A stretch of DNA of 64,000 nt from Rhodobacteraceae bacterium D3-12 (lineage in GTDB: Bacteria > Pseudomonadota > Alphaproteobacteria > Rhodobacterales > Rhodobacteraceae): NCBI GenBank assembly GCA_025916135.1, contig CP104793.1, positions 2,480,001 through 2,544,000 of the forward strand, written 5' to 3'. The number at the start of each line of letters is the position of its first letter. Position 1 is the first letter of the stretch. Below are positions 8,792-17,900 of the stretch, one piece after another. The notes below the pieces were generated by a model that ran no database searches, was not told the DNA's origin, and saw nothing but the letters and a program-made list of their open reading frames with translations. A program made the translations under genes and the position numbers.

Positions 8792-9083
8792 TGCCCCACT
8801 CCTTTTTGGTCATGCACTGCCTTGCGCATTCTCCGCAGCAACCGCCTCGGCCACCGCTGGCTTCCGGGCTTTTCGCGCTTGCGGCTGCCTCACCGCGAAT
8901 CAAGCGTGGTTGCCGGATTGCTTCAACTTTACTGCCTTTCACCTTGTTTCCAAACAAGGAAACGCGATCCCGCGCCCCGAACCGGCGGGCCATTGCCACC
9001 AATATGGGCTTTTGCCCCTCTTGCTCCCCGGTCTCAGCCTGATAATGAAACTCCGACGCCACCAATTTCAGAGGATTCCCGCC

Positions 9084-11102
9084 TTGGATATCGCAGCCCT
9101 TCGCGCCGCCAACCCCGATCACTGGATGCGCGCAGCCGCCATCCGCACGCTGACCCTCGATGCGGTCGCTGCCGCCAACTCCGGTCACTCCGGCATGCCG
9201 ATGGGCATGGCCGATGTTGCCACCGTGCTGTTCGCCAACCACCTGAAGTTCGACGCCGCCGCGCCCGATTGGGCCGACCGTGACCGCTTCATCCTGTCGG
9301 CGGGCCATGGCTCGATGCTGCTCTATTCGCTGCTCCACCTCACCGGCTACCCGGAAATGACGCTCGAACAGCTCAAGAATTTCCGCCAGTGGGGCGCGAT
9401 CACCGCCGGCCACCCCGAATATGGCCATGCGCCGGGCATCGAAACCACCACCGGCCCCTTGGGTCAGGGCATCGCCAATTCCGTCGGCTTCGCCATGGCC
9501 GAGGAAATCCAGCGCGCCCGCTACGGCTCCAAGATCGTTGATCACTATACCTATGTCATCGCCGGTGACGGCTGCCTGATGGAAGGGATCAGCCAAGAGG
9601 CCATCGGCCTCGCCGGTCGCCACGAACTGTCAAAACTGGTGGTGTTCTGGGACAACAACGACATCACCATCGACGGCAAGGTCTCGCTCTCGGATCGCAC
9701 CGACCAAGTGGCGCGCTTCAAGGCCTCCGGCTGGCACGTTCAGGAAATCGACGGCCACAACCCCGCCGAAATCGACGCCGCCATCACCGAGGCCAAGAAA
9801 GCCAAACAGCCCTCGATGATCGCCTGCAAAACCCATATCGCTCTGGGCCACGCCGCTCAGGACACCTCCAAGGGCCACGGCGCGCTGACCGATCCGGGTC
9901 AGATGCAGGACGCCAAACAGGCCTACGGCTGGACAACCGGCCCCTTCGAAATCCCTGACGAGATCAAATCGTGGTGGGAAAGCGTCGGCGCGCGCGGGGC
10001 CTCCGCCCACGCCGAGTGGGACACCCGCTTTGCCGCCCTCTCCGAGCGTCGCCAAGCCGAGTTCCTGCGCGCCTATGCAGGCGACGCGCCCAAATCCCTC
10101 GCGGGCCGCGTGCGCGCCCTGAAAAAGCAGATCTCCGACGAAGCCCCCAAAGTGGCCACCCGGAAATCCAGCGAAATGGCGCTCGAAGTCATCAACCCGA
10201 TCATGACCGAAACCGTCGGCGGCTCGGCCGATCTCACCGGCTCGAACAACACCAAAACCGGTGATCTGGGCATGTTCGATGTGGACAACCGCAAGGGCCG
10301 TTACGTCTTTTGGGGCATCCGCGAACACGGCATGGCTGCGGCGATGAACGGCATGGCGCTGCACGGCGGCGTGCGCCCCTATGGCGGCACGTTCTTCTGC
10401 TTCACCGACTACGCCCGCCCGGCGATGCGTCTGGCGTCCCTGATGAAAATCCCCACCGTGTTCGTCATGACCCATGACAGCATCGGTGTCGGTGAAGACG
10501 GCCCCACCCACCAGCCCGTCGAACACCTTGCCATCTGCCGCTCGACGCCGAACTCCTACACGTTCCGCCCCTGCGACACGGTGGAAACCGCCGAAGCTTG
10601 GGAAATCGCCCTGACCAGCAAGGAGACCCCCTCCGTGCTGGCCCTCACCCGCCAAGGGCTGCCCACGCTCCGAACCGAGCATAAGGCCAAGAACCTCACC
10701 GCTCAGGGCGCTTATGTTCTGGCCGATAGCGAGGGCAAGCGTCAGGCGATCCTCATGGCCACCGGCTCCGAGGTCTCCGTCGCCATGGAGGCCCGCGATC
10801 TGCTTCAGGCCGAAGGCATCGGCACCCGCGTCGTCTCCATGCCCTGCTGGGAGCTGTTTGAGCAGCAAGACGAAGCCTACCGCCGCCGCGTCCTGCCCGG
10901 CGGTGCCGCCGTGCGCGTCGCGATCGAGGCCGGCGCCCGCCAAGGCTGGGACCGCTGGCTCGCCGGTGAGCGCGGCAAATCGCAAAAATCCGCTTTCGTC
11001 GGGATGGAAGGCTTCGGCGCCTCCGCCCCTGCCGGAACCCTGTTCGAAAAATTCGGCATCACAGCCGAGGCGGTGGCGGCGAAAGTGAAAGAGCTGCTCT
11101 GA
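9084..11102 (+). CDS. tkt: Transketolase
   Basis: A 672-residue thiamine diphosphate enzyme of the pentose phosphate pathway that moves two-carbon units between sugar phosphates. Seen are [40 protein letters not shown], the ThDP/Mg motif [13 protein letters not shown], the pyrimidine-domain [14 protein letters not shown], and [20 protein letters not shown], which holds catalytic His residues. I prefer the TTG at 9084 (start [17 protein letters not shown]) with AGAGGA eight bases upstream; the ATG at 9045 would add thirteen atypical residues. A strong intrinsic terminator follows. The gene is monocistronic and divergent from the zapA pair. Confidence 0.96.
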   Translation: MDIAALRAANPDHWMRAAAIRTLTLDAVAAANSGHSGMPMGMADVATVLFANHLKFDAAAPDWADRDRFILSAGHGSMLLYSLLHLTGYPEMTLEQLKNFRQWGAITAGHPEYGHAPGIETTTGPLGQGIANSVGFAMAEEIQRARYGSKIVDHYTYVIAGDGCLMEGISQEAIGLAGRHELSKLVVFWDNNDITIDGKVSLSDRTDQVARFKASGWHVQEIDGHNPAEIDAAITEAKKAKQPSMIACKTHIALGHAAQDTSKGHGALTDPGQMQDAKQAYGWTTGPFEIPDEIKSWWESVGARGASAHAEWDTRFAALSERRQAEFLRAYAGDAPKSLAGRVRALKKQISDEAPKVATRKSSEMALEVINPIMTETVGGSADLTGSNNTKTGDLGMFDVDNRKGRYVFWGIREHGMAAAMNGMALHGGVRPYGGTFFCFTDYARPAMRLASLMKIPTVFVMTHDSIGVGEDGPTHQPVEHLAICRSTPNSYTFRPCDTVETAEAWEIALTSKETPSVLALTRQGLPTLRTEHKAKNLTAQGAYVLADSEGKRQAILMATGSEVSVAMEARDLLQAEGIGTRVVSMPCWELFEQQDEAYRRRVLPGGAAVRVAIEAGARQGWDRWLAGERGKSQKSAFVGMEGFGASAPAGTLFEKFGITAEAVAAKVKELL

Positions 11103-11125
11103 ACGCGGCCCCTTTATTGACTGAC

Positions 11126-11155
11126 AAAAGACCCGGCCCCTGCGCCGGGTCTTTT
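11126..11155 (+). terminator. Intrinsic terminator of tkt
   Basis: A perfect twelve-base stem, AAAAGACCCGGC with GCCGGGTCTTTT, encloses a six-base loop and ends in a T-rich tail, 23 bases after the tkt stop. The remaining 200 bases before the convergent DUF808 gene show nothing recognisable. Confidence 0.92.
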
Positions 11156-11366
11156 ATTGAGCAACAGAACTGCGCCGACGCCGCTTCCCTTCTCCTGCGC
11201 GATTTGCGGCCCCTTAGGCCGCCGCGCATCGCAGGCGCGCCCCTACGCGGCTGCGATTGGCTGGCGTTGTGCGCGACATTGGCTTAGCTCGGGCTTGGCA
11301 GGCATAAACCGCATCCCTATTTCGTTGCATCGCATCCGCGCGCGCCTGCAATGCGCGGCTCTTCCC

Positions 11367-12326
11367 TCACGCTTTCCCTTTGAACACCGCGCCCCAAACC
11401 GGCCCGATCACCTTCACGCCAAGCGGCAGCAACACCAAGCCGACAGCCACGCCAAACACCGCGTCCAGCCCGGCGGTCATCACCCATTTCAACGCGCCGA
11501 CATAGCCCCCGCTGATCCCGCTCACCGCGCGGTCCACAAGGTCATGAATAACATCATAGGGCGCATGCACCCCCATCTCGTGCAGACCATGCACAATGAT
11601 CGAGCCCCCAACCCAAAGCATCGCCGCCGTGCCCACCACCATCAACAGGTTCAAGAACCCCGGCATCCCGGCCACAATCCCGCGCCCCAATGCCCGCGTC
11701 GAGCGTAACCGCCCCTTCGCGCTCATCAACAAGCCCAGATCGTCCATCTTCACGATCAGCGCCACGCTGCCATACACCGCCACCGTGATCCCGATCGCCA
11801 CCACGGCCAGCGTCGCCGCCTCCATCCACAGGGTGCTCGTCGGGATTGCCGCCAGCGTGATCGTCATGATCTCAGCCGAGAGCACGAAATCCGTCTTGAT
11901 CGCCCCGGCCACTTTTTCTTCTTCCAAATGCGCCGGATCCCCGACCGCCTCGACCTCATGCGCGTGGTCGCGTGCAAAGAATTTGTGCCAGACCTTCTCG
12001 GCCCCCTCAAAACACAAATACGCCCCGCCCAGCATCAACAGGATCGGGATAAGCCACGGCGCAAAACTCGACAACAACAGGCCTGCAGGCAACAATATCA
12101 ATAACTTGTTGCGGATCGAGCCAAGCGCGATGCGCCCGACAATGGGCAACTCCCGGCTTGCCTCGAACCCCTGAACATAGGCCGGTGAAACGGCGGCGTC
12201 GTCAATCACCGCCCCTGCCGCCTTGGCCCCGGCCTTGGCCGCCTGCCCGATCACATCATCCACGCTCGCCGCCGCCACTTTGGCAATCGCCGCCACGTCG
12301 TCCAACAATGCCAAAAGCCCGCTCAT
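11367..12326 (-). CDS. DUF808 (YedI-type) inner membrane protein
   Basis: A 319-residue membrane protein. The N-terminal MSGLLALLDDVAAIAKVAAA and AKAAGAVIDDAAVSPAYVQG are hallmarks of DUF808, followed by KLLILLPAGLLLSSFAPWLI and several further hydrophobic segments (IMTITLAAIPTSTLWMEAAT, GFLNLLMVVGTAAMLWVGGS, AVFGVAVGLVLLPLGVKVIG). Length matches E. coli YedI. The family is widespread and uncharacterised. It is flanked by the tkt terminator and the MttB-family gene on the same strand, with about 88 bases to the latter, so cotranscription with it is possible. No function can be assigned. Confidence 0.88.
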   Translation of the reverse strand: MSGLLALLDDVAAIAKVAAASVDDVIGQAAKAGAKAAGAVIDDAAVSPAYVQGFEASRELPIVGRIALGSIRNKLLILLPAGLLLSSFAPWLIPILLMLGGAYLCFEGAEKVWHKFFARDHAHEVEAVGDPAHLEEEKVAGAIKTDFVLSAEIMTITLAAIPTSTLWMEAATLAVVAIGITVAVYGSVALIVKMDDLGLLMSAKGRLRSTRALGRGIVAGMPGFLNLLMVVGTAAMLWVGGSIIVHGLHEMGVHAPYDVIHDLVDRAVSGISGGYVGALKWVMTAGLDAVFGVAVGLVLLPLGVKVIGPVWGAVFKGKA

Positions 12327-12414
12327 GCCTGCACCTCACTCTGGTTCATGGCCCGACCCTACCCCATCCAAGAGCGGTTGCGTAGACCGTCGAGCGCCTC
12401 CGGCCGCGCGTCGC

Positions 12415-13986
12415 TCAAATCATCTCCATCGCGCCGCTCGTCGCCTCCAGAACAAACCGCTCTCCGGCCTTGACCACCTCGGCAATCTCGCGCCGCTGAT
12501 CTTCGCTCAGATACCCCTCCTCCGGGGCGGCACCAATCAACGCCAACGCCCGCTCCTGTGCGGCCTCAAACGCCGTGCGCCGGTCGGTCTTCTCGTAATC
12601 ATCGCGCCCCTGACGCAGGAACACCCCCGGCACATGCTGCTCCCGACACAGCGCCAGCGTCTGCTTGCTATCAAGAAAATGCCCGCCAACGCGGATGCCC
12701 ATCACCTCGTCCCAGTTCATCGCCTGCGCCGACACTTCCGGCGGGGTCAGCGTCTTGCGGATCATCGCCCCCACCTCATTGTCCAAAACCGCCTGCACCG
12801 GGCTGAACACGGTGGCGCATTCCAACTGCCCGACACCGCCCAGTATGTCGGCCCCCGCCGTCGCCACCGCCTGCCCCAGCATGGCGCGCTCGGCGCTCGA
12901 CTGCACATCCACATCCGGCGTGTCCGACCCCGCGCCATAGGTATGCGCCAGCAATCCAAATCCCTCTTTCATCAACTGGATCGCCATCCCCGCCATCTGC
13001 ACGCTCTCGGGACAACTCTGCAACGCCGACCCCGTCGCCATGTCCAGCGTGAACATCAACGGCGTCGCAACCACCGGCGTGCCCGGCGCCAACACATGCG
13101 CCAACGTCACCATCGCCACGATCTCTGCAGCGGCCATCAAAACCATCCCCGCAGGCGTCAGCGGCGCCGATCCCCCGGCCGAGGGCAGCGAACAGGCATG
13201 CAGCGGCATGCCCAACCGCCCGGCTTGAATGATGCACTCCGTGTCCATGAACTTAAACTCAAGCGGCGTGAAGGAACAGGTGATGCAACTCGCAATCGGA
13301 CGCGCGCGAAACGCCGCCTCTCCACCGGCGGCAATCGCCGCGATCTTCATATCGAACTCGACGTTTTCCTTGCCATAGGGCTGCAACCAGCAATGTTTCG
13401 TGGTCCGCTGGATCATCTCGCCAAAGGCATGAATATCCGCCGTCATCTCCGGCACACCATGCACGAACGGATGCGCCACAAACCCCACCTGATCCAGCCC
13501 CTCGGCCACGGCGCCCATCTCGCGTACCGCCTGAAAATCGGTGTTGCGATAGCGCGCATCACGCGGATCAACATAGCCATGAGCGCCCGTCCCGGTGCGC
13601 ATGATAAACTGCCCGTCGCCGCGCGGCAGCGCAATATCACGCGTCTTTTGCTTACCGCAAAGCCGCACCGCTTTCGGCGTCTCGCGCAGGGCCTCTTCCA
13701 CCAATTCCACAGGAAGACGCAGCCGATCCGCCCCGCCCCCCTCAACCGCGCCCGCCGTCAACAACGCCGCCCGCGCGGCGGGGTGAATAACCACCACGCC
13801 ATAATCCTGCAACAACGCCATGGCCTGCGCCCGGAATTGCTCCAGATCCCCTTGCGACAAAAATCGCCCCTGCGCCCGTCCGGCGCTACGGTCATTCAAA
13901 TGAAACGCATCGGCCACGCGTGGCCCTTCACGCAGAACCCCGCGCCCGCGCCGCTTCGGATTTCGTTTTGGTGTTTTTGCGGTCAT
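12415..13986 (-). CDS. MttB-family (non-pyrrolysine) methyltransferase
   Basis: A 523-residue protein of the trimethylamine methyltransferase superfamily. Family signals include FIMRTGTGAHGYVDPRDARY, GEMIQRTTKHCWLQPYGKEN, CSLPSAGGSAPLTPAGMVLM and GAGSDTPDVDVQSSAERAML. There is no in-frame amber codon, so it belongs to the non-pyrrolysine branch, whose known members demethylate quaternary amines such as glycine betaine, proline betaine or carnitine with a corrinoid protein. No corrinoid protein or reductive activator is adjacent. I start at the ATG at 13986, which has GGAGGA directly upstream, rather than one 18 codons earlier. The basic N-terminus (KTPKRNPKRRGRG) is unusual. The substrate cannot be told from the sequence. 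Confidence 0.85.
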   Translation of the reverse strand: MTAKTPKRNPKRRGRGVLREGPRVADAFHLNDRSAGRAQGRFLSQGDLEQFRAQAMALLQDYGVVVIHPAARAALLTAGAVEGGGADRLRLPVELVEEALRETPKAVRLCGKQKTRDIALPRGDGQFIMRTGTGAHGYVDPRDARYRNTDFQAVREMGAVAEGLDQVGFVAHPFVHGVPEMTADIHAFGEMIQRTTKHCWLQPYGKENVEFDMKIAAIAAGGEAAFRARPIASCITCSFTPLEFKFMDTECIIQAGRLGMPLHACSLPSAGGSAPLTPAGMVLMAAAEIVAMVTLAHVLAPGTPVVATPLMFTLDMATGSALQSCPESVQMAGMAIQLMKEGFGLLAHTYGAGSDTPDVDVQSSAERAMLGQAVATAGADILGGVGQLECATVFSPVQAVLDNEVGAMIRKTLTPPEVSAQAMNWDEVMGIRVGGHFLDSKQTLALCREQHVPGVFLRQGRDDYEKTDRRTAFEAAQERALALIGAAPEEGYLSEDQRREIAEVVKAGERFVLEATSGAMEMI

Positions 13987-14380
13987 GTCATCCTCCATCG
14001 CAAACCAATCGAGAGATGGCACCACACCGTTTTCGCTCACTGCGGGCCCACTTGAGCTGTCAAAACGCTACGCGCCCATTTGCCCAACCGTCAAGCCAAA
14101 CGCACACATAGGCCGCTCCAACAGCTCTCTACCAACCGCAAGCGCACAGCATTCAGGCCACGATCAGGCTACACACTGAGCGCAGAGCCAGCGAGCCTGC
14201 ACACAAATAGATTTGTTATTGGTTTTTGCTATACGGCAATGGCTTGGCAAGGCCTGAGCGGCAAACGGTCGGTTCATTTTCAACGCGACGAGCACCGAAA
14301 AAAGAAAAAATACACGCGCAAAGTTCATGCAACACATGAGCTCTCCTCCATAATCCACTGATTGAAATAGGAAAGCTGGA
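13987..14380. other. Gene-free stretch between MttB and curli genes
   Basis: About 390 bases with lower GC than the DNA to the left. It must hold the promoter of the leftward MttB-family gene. Reading frames in it are short, lack Shine-Dalgarno sites and have no family resemblance. It marks the compositional boundary where the curli region begins. Confidence 0.5.
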
Positions 14381-14407
14381 AAGCCTGCCCAGACTTGGGG
14401 CAGGCTT
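14381..14407 (-). terminator. Probable terminator of the curli operon
   Basis: AAGCCTGCCC and GGGCAGGCTT form a perfect ten-base stem around a seven-base loop, 31 bases past the csgG stop. In the leftward direction the tail (TCCAGCTTTCC) is only moderately T-rich. Confidence 0.7.
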
Positions 14408-14437
14408 CTGTCAGCTATAAACCGGACGCTACAACCA

Positions 14438-15286
14438 TTACCCGGCCGCAGCGATCTTTCTGCTGTTATAAGTTTTGATTATTTCTTTTTGCTTGCTACG
14501 ATCTTTGAAGGACCAGACGCCCTTCTCGGCTCCCTCGATAATCAAAGCAAAAACAGCCGCTTCAATCGCTTCACGAAGCGCAAACTGCGCAGGCTCGTTT
14601 TCCGCGATACCTGCCTCAAGCTCTAGAAGCTGGTTCAGACCGACATATTTGAACACATCCCCCTGCACAACAGTGGAATAGATTGTCTTAGTGGTCGTGA
14701 CCGAAGCAAGAATGGCGCCGGATTGAACGCTAACAGCGCGCAGGTTGACCGTCACGATGTCCGTGCTGAACTTCGTATTGGCCCCAATTCCGAGGTATTT
14801 AGCGCCGATACCGCCATTGGTGATATTCGATTCATAAGCGATCACGCCGCCTTCCAGCAGAAGCCCGGCAAAATTCAACGCATCCAGTGGCGGTGCATTC
14901 GGACCAAGGAATTGCTGCCGGGTCGCGGTGATCAACTGTCGTTCGCGCAAGACATTATTAACACCGCGACGTTCAACCAGCGAGAACCACTTCCCCTGGC
15001 CAACTTCGTCCAACACATCAACAAGGATCGCATCTGCGCCTTGCGTCACGGCCCGTGAATACTCGGCAAAGTTGGTGTTCGGCTTGTTTTGCCCCGTCAG
15101 ATCAGGGAATTCATAAACGGCAACATAGATAGGAGACGCCGGCGGTGACAGATTTTCCAACGCGCGCGTTTGCCGCGTCGGTTTGATTTCGGTCGCCTCT
15201 TGGGGCGTGAAAAGTTGAAAGTCTGCACAAGCCGTCAAAAGACTGCTCGCCAACAGAAAACATGCGGTTCTCAATGTTCTGGACAT
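14438..15286 (-). CDS. csgG: Curli secretion channel lipoprotein CsgG
   Basis: A protein of 282 residues when started at the ATG at 15286; a GTG immediately after the csgF stop would add four residues. The lipoprotein signal MSRTLRTACFLLASSLLTAC ends in the lipobox LTAC, so the mature protein is anchored by its Cys. The body matches CsgG: VYEFPDLTGQNKPNTNFAEY, KWFSLVERRGVNNVLRERQL, GGVIAYESNITNGGIGAKYL and a C-terminal KGVWSFKD. Nine copies form the outer-membrane pore that exports curlin subunits. It is the last gene of a leftward csgA-csgH-csgB-like-csgF-csgG run. Confidence 0.96.
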   Translation of the reverse strand: MSRTLRTACFLLASSLLTACADFQLFTPQEATEIKPTRQTRALENLSPPASPIYVAVYEFPDLTGQNKPNTNFAEYSRAVTQGADAILVDVLDEVGQGKWFSLVERRGVNNVLRERQLITATRQQFLGPNAPPLDALNFAGLLLEGGVIAYESNITNGGIGAKYLGIGANTKFSTDIVTVNLRAVSVQSGAILASVTTTKTIYSTVVQGDVFKYVGLNQLLELEAGIAENEPAQFALREAIEAAVFALIIEGAEKGVWSFKDRSKQKEIIKTYNSRKIAAAG

Positions 15287-15298
15287 GATCAATCTCAC

Positions 15299-15724
15299 TT
15301 ACGGGCTTGTTGTAGGCTTAGGGATTGTCAAAACTTCGGTTTTGATACCGTCGTTGACCCTCACTACGACATTTGCTCCTACGGTTTCGTAAGTTACCGT
15401 GGCACCATCCAAAGTGAACGTACCACTTGTTGGGGAGCCGGTTTGAAAGATTGCATTCGCAATTTGCGATGCGGACCCCGCAATCACACTGCTTCGCAAT
15501 GCATCGGCAAAAAGATCCGCCGCCGTTTGCTCTTCAAGCAGAAAATCGAGACTGTCATCACTAAAAGTGTTCGCGATATCCGCACCTTGATAAAGATGCC
15601 CGGAATTCAACGCATCTCCACCAAACGATGGGTTTACCGGCCTGTATACCAATTCGGCACTGGCGACGAGTTGTGGAAAACTCAACGCGACAATAGATAG
15701 GCTTAGCCTTACAAAATTCTTCAC
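15299..15724 (-). CDS. csgF: Curli assembly factor CsgF
   Basis: A 141-residue secreted protein. The GTG at 15724 has GGGAGGA upstream and yields a signal peptide (VKNFVRLSLSIVALSFPQLV, cleavage near ASA). The mature start ELVYRPVNPSFGGDALNSGH is the CsgF signature; that segment binds inside the CsgG pore, while the later part attaches the nucleator at the cell surface. The central helix LEEQTAADLFADALRSSVIA and the C-terminal strands fit the family. The csgG start follows at once. The assignment is secure. Confidence 0.94.
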   Translation of the reverse strand: MKNFVRLSLSIVALSFPQLVASAELVYRPVNPSFGGDALNSGHLYQGADIANTFSDDSLDFLLEEQTAADLFADALRSSVIAGSASQIANAIFQTGSPTSGTFTLDGATVTYETVGANVVVRVNDGIKTEVLTIPKPTTSP

Positions 15725-15868
15725 TGCTGTCCTCCCGCTTGAATGTCGGGTTACCTCACGCAACTGCGCTGCTCGTCACTTTCCCTAACCGCACTGCCGG
15801 CAAAAAGAAAGAAATCGCTCAATTTACAATGTTTTTTTCAGTTTTGTGTTGCCATTTAACCCTTCCGT

Positions 15869-16438
15869 TCACTTCATTTTTCGAACGTAAGCGCTTCTTC
15901 CGTTATCAATAATCATGAGCGTTTCCGGTTTCGTCGTGCGAAACGGAATCTCTTTCAGTCGGGCCGTCGGGCCAAGCTGAAGATGATAAATTGTTTTGTT
16001 TGCGCCACTTACTTCAATGTCGCTAAACGCTTTCTGGCGACGCTGCATTACGACAACCCGGTTATTGGCACCAGTCAGCTCCACATTCGAAACGTGATCC
16101 TTTCCCAATTGGAACTGCCCGACCGTGTTTTTATTGCCTATTACGGTTGCAGAGGCCGTGTGTCCCTGCCCTTGCTGCGCTTGGGTGATTCCCAGCGGTA
16201 AACTGTCGCCGAGCGACACCAATTGGCGCTCAAACCCCGAAAGCTCGGGCGAAACTGCCCCAGTAACCGGCGCTCGCGCCGTTCGTGTTCCCGTCGCGGA
16301 TTGCTGCTGCGTTACGATCTGCTGAATATAGACGTCGCGCCCGCTGGAATCCTCCGCCACCGAGACAACGGGAGCGAGTGCCGCAACCAAAAAAATTGAA
16401 AAAGAATTGGTCGCGCGTCTTAAAAAAGTCAAAAACAC
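15869..16438 (-). CDS. Secreted curlin-repeat protein, candidate CsgB nucleator
   Basis: A 189-residue protein from a GTG at 16438 with GGGAGG upstream. The first 28 residues form a signal peptide ending VVSVA. Residues about 90-155 carry three degenerate curlin-like units: SATVIGNKNTVGQFQLGKD, SNVELTGANNRVVVMQRR and SDIEVSGANKTIYHLQLG. Each alternates hydrophobic residues with Gly-Asn turns and Gln. The Gln-rich stretch VYIQQIVTQQQSATG lies before them and a basic tail (RSAYVRKMK) ends the protein. In enterobacteria CsgB is a minor curlin with a basic C-terminal repeat that nucleates CsgA, so this protein is the best candidate, but similarity is weak and it could be another minor subunit. 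It sits between the csgH-like and csgF genes. Confidence 0.6.
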   Translation of the reverse strand: MFLTFLRRATNSFSIFLVAALAPVVSVAEDSSGRDVYIQQIVTQQQSATGTRTARAPVTGAVSPELSGFERQLVSLGDSLPLGITQAQQGQGHTASATVIGNKNTVGQFQLGKDHVSNVELTGANNRVVVMQRRQKAFSDIEVSGANKTIYHLQLGPTARLKEIPFRTTKPETLMIIDNGRSAYVRKMK

Positions 16439-16466
16439 AGAAAAACCTCCCGAAATTTATGGGGCG

Positions 16467-16904
16467 TCAAAGCACGAACGTATTTTTGTCCGTACACTTC
16501 GAGCCCGTCAATCTGTCAGTTGCGGTAATTTCGATTTCGTAATAGCCACCGCCACCGGCAATCGTAATTTGCGAGGAACTGGTTCTAAGAGGCCTCCCCG
16601 CTTCCAGAGCAAGCGTGCCGCCCTGACTGGCTGACCCCAAATTCCCCGAAGACATCGAAACGACTTCGATTTCATAATCAACGCTGACAGCGACATCCGA
16701 CATAATCAAACCATAAAGAACGATAGTCTGACCATAGGTATCTATTTTGGCAGAACATTGAAGCCGGACAAGCGACTGACTTCGTATTGGCGCCGCAAGA
16801 CAAACAAACAAAACAAAAAGCGCAACCAAACCGGAAAATACTGCGAAAAATTTCCTGGCACGAACGAACTCAAACTTTGGAAAATTGGCGTCGCCGATAT
16901 GCAC
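16467..16904 (-). CDS. csgH: CsgC/CsgH-like curlin chaperone
   Basis: A protein of 145 residues from the GTG at 16904, which has AGGAG nine bases upstream; longer starts lack a ribosome site. A basic N-region and a hydrophobic segment (FFAVFSGLVALFVLFVCLAA) end near APIRSQS as a signal peptide or anchor. The remaining 95 residues read as an immunoglobulin-like beta sandwich: YEIEVVSMSSGNLGSASQGG, TLALEAGRPLRTSSSQITIA and YYEIEITATDRLTGSKC. This follows the strand pattern of E. coli CsgC and alphaproteobacterial CsgH, periplasmic proteins that block premature amyloid formation. Two Cys residues could form a disulfide. It lies directly after the major curlin gene. Confidence 0.72.
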   Translation of the reverse strand: MHIGDANFPKFEFVRARKFFAVFSGLVALFVLFVCLAAPIRSQSLVRLQCSAKIDTYGQTIVLYGLIMSDVAVSVDYEIEVVSMSSGNLGSASQGGTLALEAGRPLRTSSSQITIAGGGGYYEIEITATDRLTGSKCTDKNTFVL

Positions 16905-16994
16905 GAAATTGCGCTCCTGTAAGGCAGTATGCTGCCCCCGAAAATTACCCCCGGGGACAGCCCTGAACTTACAGCCTGTCAAAGGCTATAGCAA

Positions 16995-17900
16995 TCAGTT
17001 GCTCTGGTTGGTGAACGAACGGTTACCCGAACCCATCTGAGAGACATTGGCAGTGTGTGCCGCGCCGCTCTGGGCTGCATAGGCAAAGTTGGTCGAACCT
17101 TTCTGGTTCAGCTTCACCTTGGACGAGTAGGACTTCGCGGAGTATGTGCCCTGTTCGATGTTGAACCCGTTCTTGCTACCGGTCTGATCAACATCAACCT
17201 TGTTGCCATTACCGATCTGGACCGACTTCGAGGCGCTCAGAGCGGCCATATCGGTCCCGGCAAGGAACGGCACATTGTCGAGCGCGTTCAGGTCGGAGGC
17301 GAACTGGCCGTTGTTATAGAGATTGCCAACGCCGTTCTTGGTGCCTTGCTGGTTGATATTCTGGTCGTTGCCGTTGCCGATCGAGAAGACGAACGACAGA
17401 TGGTTGCCGTTGCCGGTCTGCTTCAGCGTCGACGTGTTGCCATTGCCCCGCTGACGGAACTGCTGAACGGAGTTATTCTTGCCCATCTGCTCCAGCTTCG
17501 CATCGTTGTTGTTGCCTTGCTGATAGCTGTGGTTCGAGGCCGCGTTGTTGTTGACGCCTTTTTGCTTGATCGTGTGTTTGTTGTTGTTGCCTTGCTGAAC
17601 CAAGTTCGCACCATAGGTACCGGTTTGCGCCGAGTTCAACCAGGAGGCAGCCAAAACCGTTTTACCGGCGATGTTGCCGTTGCCACGCTGAGAGATGTTC
17701 AGGTTGTTGCCGTTGCCGAACTGCTCACCAACCGCGCTTTGGTTCTGGTTGCGCTGTTTGACCACGACAGAGGAATTACCCACTTGCTGCATGGACGACG
17801 AATGGCCGGTACCAACTTGGTCAATTGTTGCGAGCGAGCCTGCATGCGCAGCCCCTGTTACACCCATCATAATGGCGGTTGTGATAAAAAGTTTTTTCAT
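16995..17900 (-). CDS. csgA: Major curlin subunit with about twenty repeats
   Basis: A 301-residue secreted protein with a clear signal peptide, MKKLFITTAIMMGVTGAAHA. The rest is a chain of about twenty curlin units of the form Q-x-G-x-x-N, for example QFGNGNNLNIS, QQGNNNKHTIK, QQGNNNDAKLE, QTGNGNHLSFV and QIGNGNKVDVD, rich in Asn, Gln and Gly. E. coli CsgA has five repeats in about 150 residues, so this fibre subunit is far longer. A non-repeat insert (FASDLNALDNVPFLAGTDMA) breaks the array at about residue 200. It should polymerise into a functional amyloid outside the cell. It is the first gene of the operon, with a long AT-rich region upstream. Confidence 0.93.
   Translation of the reverse strand: MKKLFITTAIMMGVTGAAHAGSLATIDQVGTGHSSSMQQVGNSSVVVKQRNQNQSAVGEQFGNGNNLNISQRGNGNIAGKTVLAASWLNSAQTGTYGANLVQQGNNNKHTIKQKGVNNNAASNHSYQQGNNNDAKLEQMGKNNSVQQFRQRGNGNTSTLKQTGNGNHLSFVFSIGNGNDQNINQQGTKNGVGNLYNNGQFASDLNALDNVPFLAGTDMAALSASKSVQIGNGNKVDVDQTGSKNGFNIEQGTYSAKSYSSKVKLNQKGSTNFAYAAQSGAAHTANVSQMGSGNRSFTNQSN

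Noticed and set aside
12223-14055. Rightward open frame of about 610 codons across the MttB-family gene
   Set aside because: It is antisense to a gene with clear motifs and a Shine-Dalgarno site. Its product is mainly Arg, His and Pro, as expected for an antisense frame.
14080-14361. 93-codon frame in the region between MttB and csgG
   Set aside because: There is no ribosome site, no recognisable domain and an irregular composition.
16995-17900. Possible CRISPR-like or tandem DNA repeat in the curlin gene
   Set aside because: The DNA periodicity comes from the protein's Q-x-G-x-x-N units. Repeats are degenerate and there are no spacers of constant length.
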